From contig NYWC01000063.1 in assembly GCA_002684935.1 (NCBI GenBank), positions 10,667 through 18,344 on the forward strand: DNA of 7,678 bases, given 5' to 3'. This stretch comes from Gammaproteobacteria bacterium. GTDB taxonomy: Bacteria > Pseudomonadota > Gammaproteobacteria > Pseudomonadales > Pseudohongiellaceae. Each line of letters starts with the position of its first letter. The stretch's first letter is position 1. Positions 5,347-7,678 of this stretch are shown here, piece by piece. The notes under the pieces were generated by a model that was given only the letters and a program-made list of their open reading frames with translations, was not told the DNA's origin and ran no database searches. Position numbers and translations under genes: made by a program.

Positions 5347-6372
5347 TTAATCTCTTATTTTGGCGGCACTGCTCAGGATGTTGCGGCATAGCTCAAGCAC
5401 AGCCTGGCCATCGACATCGATACAAATAGTGCTTTCAGCTACATCATCCCACTCACTAGAAACGTACTCTCTGAGATCATCGCCATGAATGGTCTGGCCC
5501 ATTGCGATGCCTTCTGTAACTGCTCGAACTGGCTGATTTATCCTAGTGAAGAGATCTGGGGCCAGCAAATAGGCGATTGCGGCAGAATCATGCAGAGGAC
5601 ACTCGAACCTGCCGCTCAAGCTGTGATGGAAATCCAGATAGCATTGGTGGCTGCTGGCAATAAATTTGCCGGCTTCACCAGCGCATTCACGCAGTGATCG
5701 CATATAGGGCCGATCCATAATGATTTCATGGGTCACATCCAGGCCAACAATGGCAATCGTCATGCCGCTGCGGAATACAATATCTGCTGCTTGCGGGTCG
5801 CTGGCGATATTTGCTTCCGCGACGGGGGAGACATTGCCGCTGTGCCGATTGTAACCAAAAGCCCCGCCCATAATGATGAGCCGTTTGACCCGGCCAGCAA
5901 AATTAGAATCCAGTTCCAATGCCTGCGCGATATTGGTCAGTCCGCCAACCGCGATGACGACAGCCTCCCCGTTATGTTCCTTCGTTACTTCAACCAGCGC
6001 CTCAGCCGCTGGCAGCGCTTTGGCCTTTGACTGAGGAGCCGGCAGGTCAATGTCGCCTAGCCCATTCTCTCCATGAACATGAATGGGAAAACCCTCTCCC
6101 AGACGCTTGCCAATCGGTGTTGCAGCACCCTGGAAAACCGGTGCCTCAATACCAAACAAGTCTTTCATGATTAGCGCGTTGCGGGTTGTGTCGACGATGC
6201 TGGCATTGCCGAAGCGGGTCGTGATAGCTAACAGCTCAACGGACTCGGCATAGTGCAAAAGCAGCAGCGCCATGGCATCGTCGATGCCAATATCATTGTC
6301 GAATATCACCGAATGCATTTTGATGATCTGCCTATTTATTTCGCGGTTGGCTTGGCTTCGTCCATAAGCCAT
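5347..6372 (-). CDS. Nucleoside hydrolase, inosine-uridine preferring (IunH) family
   Basis: The enzyme cleaves the N-glycosidic bond of ribonucleosides, giving free base and ribose. The calcium-binding motif is DNDIGIDDA at 25-33, with Asp27 (catalytic base), Asp31 and Asp32; most family members have DTDPGIDDA. GGLTNIA (143-149) provides the ligand Thr146. NVSPVAEANIASDPQAA (180-196) holds the ribose-binding Glu and Asn. HDSAA (261-265) gives the active-site His261 and ligand Asp262. The first 18 residues have no family counterpart. Met19 (ATG 6316-6318) gives the usual N-terminus MHSVIFDND and may be the true start, which would make a 323-residue protein. Neither start has a strong ribosome binding site. 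No signal peptide is present, so it is cytoplasmic. It is the first gene of an operon with ribokinase. Base preference (purine, pyrimidine or mixed) cannot be read. Confidence 0.92.
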   Translation of the reverse strand: MAYGRSQANREINRQIIKMHSVIFDNDIGIDDAMALLLLHYAESVELLAITTRFGNASIVDTTRNALIMKDLFGIEAPVFQGAATPIGKRLGEGFPIHVHGENGLGDIDLPAPQSKAKALPAAEALVEVTKEHNGEAVVIAVGGLTNIAQALELDSNFAGRVKRLIIMGGAFGYNRHSGNVSPVAEANIASDPQAADIVFRSGMTIAIVGLDVTHEIIMDRPYMRSLRECAGEAGKFIASSHQCYLDFHHSLSGRFECPLHDSAAIAYLLAPDLFTRINQPVRAVTEGIAMGQTIHGDDLREYVSSEWDDVAESTICIDVDGQAVLELCRNILSSAAKIRD

Positions 6373-6420
6373 CGAGCTGGGAGGTGCCGAACCTGTTCAG
6401 GCCTCTGCTGATCCCGGGTT

Positions 6421-6436
6421 TCACCATTAATAGTGA
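6421..6436. promoter_or_regulatory. Operator-like 16-bp palindrome over the salvage promoter
   Basis: TCACCATTAATAGTGA is an inverted repeat with 14 of 16 matching positions (consensus TCACYATTAATRGTGA). A further half site AATGGTGA lies at 6472-6479 and is an exact complement of the left half TCACCATT (6421-6428). The palindrome covers the candidate -10 of the leftward operon, the expected place for repressor binding. The cognate regulator is not in the window. The central TTAA differs from the CG centre typical of LacI-family operators such as those of RbsR or CytR. Confidence 0.5.
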
Positions 6437-6455
6437 CGACCTTACGCAGAGTCAG
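6427..6455 (-). promoter_or_regulatory. Candidate sigma-70 promoter of the nucleoside hydrolase-ribokinase operon
   Basis: On the minus strand CTGACT (6450-6455, four of six) and TATTAA (6427-6432, four of six) are separated by 17 bp. The first ATG lies about 55 bp downstream. The -10 is inside the 16-bp palindrome and the -35 inside the larger one, which fits repression by steric block. Match strength is modest. Confidence 0.4.
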
Positions 6456-6471
6456 TCGCTAGCGCTGACTC
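6449..6471. repeat. Bulged 23-bp palindrome, possible cruciform
   Basis: Arms GAGTCAG (6449-6455) and CTGACTC (6465-6471) flank T6456 and the perfect 8-bp palindrome CGCTAGCG (6457-6464). The whole is an 11-bp inverted repeat with one unpaired T. Directly outside are the TCACCATT/AATGGTGA arms, so a larger branched fold is possible. It may be a second regulator site. No T-run follows, so a terminator is unlikely. Confidence 0.55.
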
Positions 6472-6485
6472 AATGGTGATTGTTG

Positions 6486-6499
6486 GAGCTTAAAAGCTC
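6486..6499. repeat. Short hairpin GAGCTT-AA-AAGCTC
   Basis: This is a perfect 6-bp inverted repeat with a two-base centre (or a 5-bp stem with a TAAA loop). It lies just right of the AATGGTGA half site. There is no flanking T-run for termination; it may be another protein-binding site. Confidence 0.35.
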
Positions 6500-6508
6500 T
6501 ACCTCACC

Positions 6509-6520
6509 AAGTCTACACTG
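6509..6520 (+). repeat. Direct repeat AAGTCTACACTG, copy 1
   Basis: This is the first of two identical 12-mers exactly 150 bp apart. The core AGTCTACACT is itself a near palindrome. A chance 12-bp repeat in a 300-bp region is improbable, so a regulator site or a small duplication scar is plausible. Confidence 0.5.
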
Positions 6521-6658
6521 GCGGGAACTGGAGTTATTCTGATGCGTGAGACTGGGAGGGGAAGATTGTAGATTTGCGACAATGTTTCCTCTGTAACTCA
6601 GTGCCTGTAATTGGGTTGCAAAAATCCCGGAAGAGTCACTAGACGCTGCTGATTCCGA

Positions 6659-6670
6659 AAGTCTACACTG
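6659..6670 (+). repeat. Direct repeat AAGTCTACACTG, copy 2
   Basis: This second copy ends 5 bp before the TTG start of the small secreted protein frame, where bound protein could affect initiation, or where it may contribute to a leader if transcription starts upstream. Flanking sequence does not match copy 1. Confidence 0.5.
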
Positions 6671-6675
6671 CGCTC

Positions 6676-6882
6676 TTGTCCGCAGTCAGATTTACTCGCA
6701 TATTTAGGCAGAAGCTCTGGCTGCTTGTCTGTATTCAACTTGCGGTGCTAGCTTCGATAACATCACTGGCGCAATCAGAAAAGATTACGATGCTGCTGAC
6801 GAACGACCGCGGAGACGCAGCAATTGTCCGCCATCCAGAAAATGCGCCAGTCAGCGCAGAAAACAATACACAGGATAAATAG
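6676..6882 (+). CDS. Possible small secreted protein (68 residues), unknown function
   Basis: The frame encodes a clear Sec-type signal peptide: basic residues R5, R8, R11 and K13, a hydrophobic core LLVCIQLAVLASI, and an S-L-A site near residue 32. The mature product would be only about 36 residues, hydrophilic, with ITMLLTNDRGDAAIV followed by an acidic/Asn-rich tail. It contains no cysteine after cleavage and no motif I recognise. The start TTG (6676-6678) has no visible ribosome binding site. The frame is open back to a TAG near 6639, with CTG codons as the only other options. It ends 14 bp before the amidohydrolase ATG on the same strand, so co-expression is likely. It may be a real small protein, or the leader end of a decayed gene. 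I do not recognise it. Confidence 0.45.
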   Translation: MSAVRFTRIFRQKLWLLVCIQLAVLASITSLAQSEKITMLLTNDRGDAAIVRHPENAPVSAENNTQDK

Positions 6883-6896
6883 GGGCTTCGTTTAGC

Positions 6897-7678
6897 ATGA
6901 TCAGATTAACCTTTGCGCTTTCTGCATCACTATTGCTCACCGTAGTGTCCGCTCAGGATCACGCAGCTATTGTCCCCGGAGAGGAAGGTGCAACACGCGC
7001 CATTAGGAACGGCATTGCGATTCCGGGTCCTGCACCAGACCGTATTCGAGGAGAGGGTCCGTTCGAGCAGCTACTTATAACTAATGTGATGCTGATAAGC
7101 GGTGAAGGCGCGCCTCCGCGAGGTCCGGTAACAATTGTGGTGAAAGGGGATCGTGTTGCAGCGATTGAATCCTCTACACCTGCATCGTCCGGAGCTCGAA
7201 TCATTGATGGCACAGGCATGTATGCCCTGCCAGGTTTTATCGACGCTCATACCCACATTGGCAATACCGGGCAAGGTTTAACCGGTGCAATTACGCCTCC
7301 AGAATATGTGTTCAAACTGTGGCTAGCTCACGGCATTACTTCAGTCAGGGAAGTTGGTAGCGGTATGGGACTAGATTGGACCGTAACCCATCGAGAGCGC
7401 AGTAACGCTGGAGATATTACAGCGCCCAGACTGGTAGTGCATGCGATGTTTCCGGGGGGATCAGTGATCAGCGCAGAAGGCGCTGAGGCCTGGGTTCGGG
7501 AAGTGCAGCGCCGCGGAGCTGATGGTGTGAAATTGCGAGGCGCGACCCGCGCCGCGACGGAAGCGATCTATGCAACCACCCGTGAACTGGGTATGGGAAC
7601 ATCAAATCACCACGATCAGACTTCGGTGTACTCCACTAATGTGCTGGACAGTGCGCGCATGGGCTTGGATAGCATGGA
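6897..7678 (+). CDS. Exported amidohydrolase, imidazolonepropionase-like (3' end outside window)
   Basis: The visible 260 residues belong to the metal-dependent amidohydrolase superfamily. A signal peptide (MIRLTFALSASLLLTVVSA, cleavage near residue 19) sends it to the periplasm. An N-terminal beta-sandwich segment (LITNVMLISGEGAPPRGPVTIVV, about 60-82) leads to the barrel motif PGFIDAHTH (112-120) with metal ligands His118 and His120. GADGVKL (207-213) supplies Lys212, the likely carboxylated bridging lysine. NHH (237-239) offers a later ligand. The rest, including the final Asp ligand, is beyond the window; full-length relatives are usually 400-550 residues. Related exported enzymes include cyclic imide or dipeptide hydrolases and prolidase-like proteins, so the substrate is open. 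The ATG has AGGGG about 11 bases upstream. It is divergent from the nucleoside salvage operon; no functional link is shown. Confidence 0.9.
   Translation, partial: MIRLTFALSASLLLTVVSAQDHAAIVPGEEGATRAIRNGIAIPGPAPDRIRGEGPFEQLLITNVMLISGEGAPPRGPVTIVVKGDRVAAIESSTPASSGARIIDGTGMYALPGFIDAHTHIGNTGQGLTGAITPPEYVFKLWLAHGITSVREVGSGMGLDWTVTHRERSNAGDITAPRLVVHAMFPGGSVISAEGAEAWVREVQRRGADGVKLRGATRAATEAIYATTRELGMGTSNHHDQTSVYSTNVLDSARMGLDSM

Larger units (their letters stand above)
6373..6675. other. Divergent intergenic control region
   Basis: About 300 bp separate the leftward salvage operon from the rightward small-protein/amidohydrolase genes. No gene was found inside. It holds an operator-like palindrome, a larger bulged palindrome, a short hairpin and a pair of 12-bp direct repeats, each listed separately. 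The rightward promoter is not recognisable; the stretch 6560-6660 is the place to expect it. Confidence 0.75.

Noticed and set aside
6373..6675. TPP, cobalamin or SAM riboswitch in the leader of the nucleoside hydrolase or on the rightward side.
   Set aside because: Short similarities such as CAGAGG or GACTGGGAGG appear, but the conserved cores of these classes are not present.

Overview
The window looks like a bacterial chromosome segment, probably from a Gram-negative gammaproteobacterium. The evidence is lipoprotein and Sec signal peptides, c-type cytochromes, moderate GC, tight operons, and a salvage pair of ordinary proteobacterial type. The lineage is inference; no marker gene is present. 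No tRNA, rRNA, CRISPR array, insertion sequence or phage gene was found.

From 1 to 2335, three minus-strand genes form one compact operon of exported redox-type proteins. In transcription order they are a seven-bladed YncE/YVTN-like beta-propeller with a Sec signal (GTG start), a lipoprotein with two tandem CxxCH modules, and a monoheme cytochrome c lipoprotein cut by the window edge. The first two genes overlap as ATGA and the next gap is 4 bp. All products should lie in the periplasm or be lipid-anchored, so a shared electron-transfer or dehydrogenase role is plausible. The substrate cannot be read from the sequence.

From 2336 to 2854 lies about 520 bp without a convincing gene. It contains a nested inverted-repeat cluster at 2552-2598, a CCCTCTCC/GGAGAGGG repeat pair at 2471-2518, and a weak candidate promoter for the cytochrome operon.

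From 2855 to 4290 are two minus-strand genes: an integral-membrane fatty acid hydroxylase/sterol desaturase family protein (TTG start), then a secreted SRPBCC-like protein. From 4423 to 6372 is a nucleoside hydrolase-ribokinase pair separated by 3 bp. The hydrolase would release ribose from nucleosides and the kinase would phosphorylate it to ribose-5-phosphate, a complete two-step salvage route.

From 6373 to 6675 is a divergent intergenic region rich in inverted and direct repeats. It includes a near-perfect 16-bp palindrome lying over the candidate -10 element of the salvage operon. From 6676 to the end, on the plus strand, are a possible 68-residue secreted protein and the N-terminal 260 residues of an exported metal-dependent amidohydrolase that runs off the window.

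No clearly new defence or mobile system is visible. The best candidates for novelty are the propeller/cytochrome operon, the repeat-dense divergent control region, the nested palindrome cluster and the small secreted protein.
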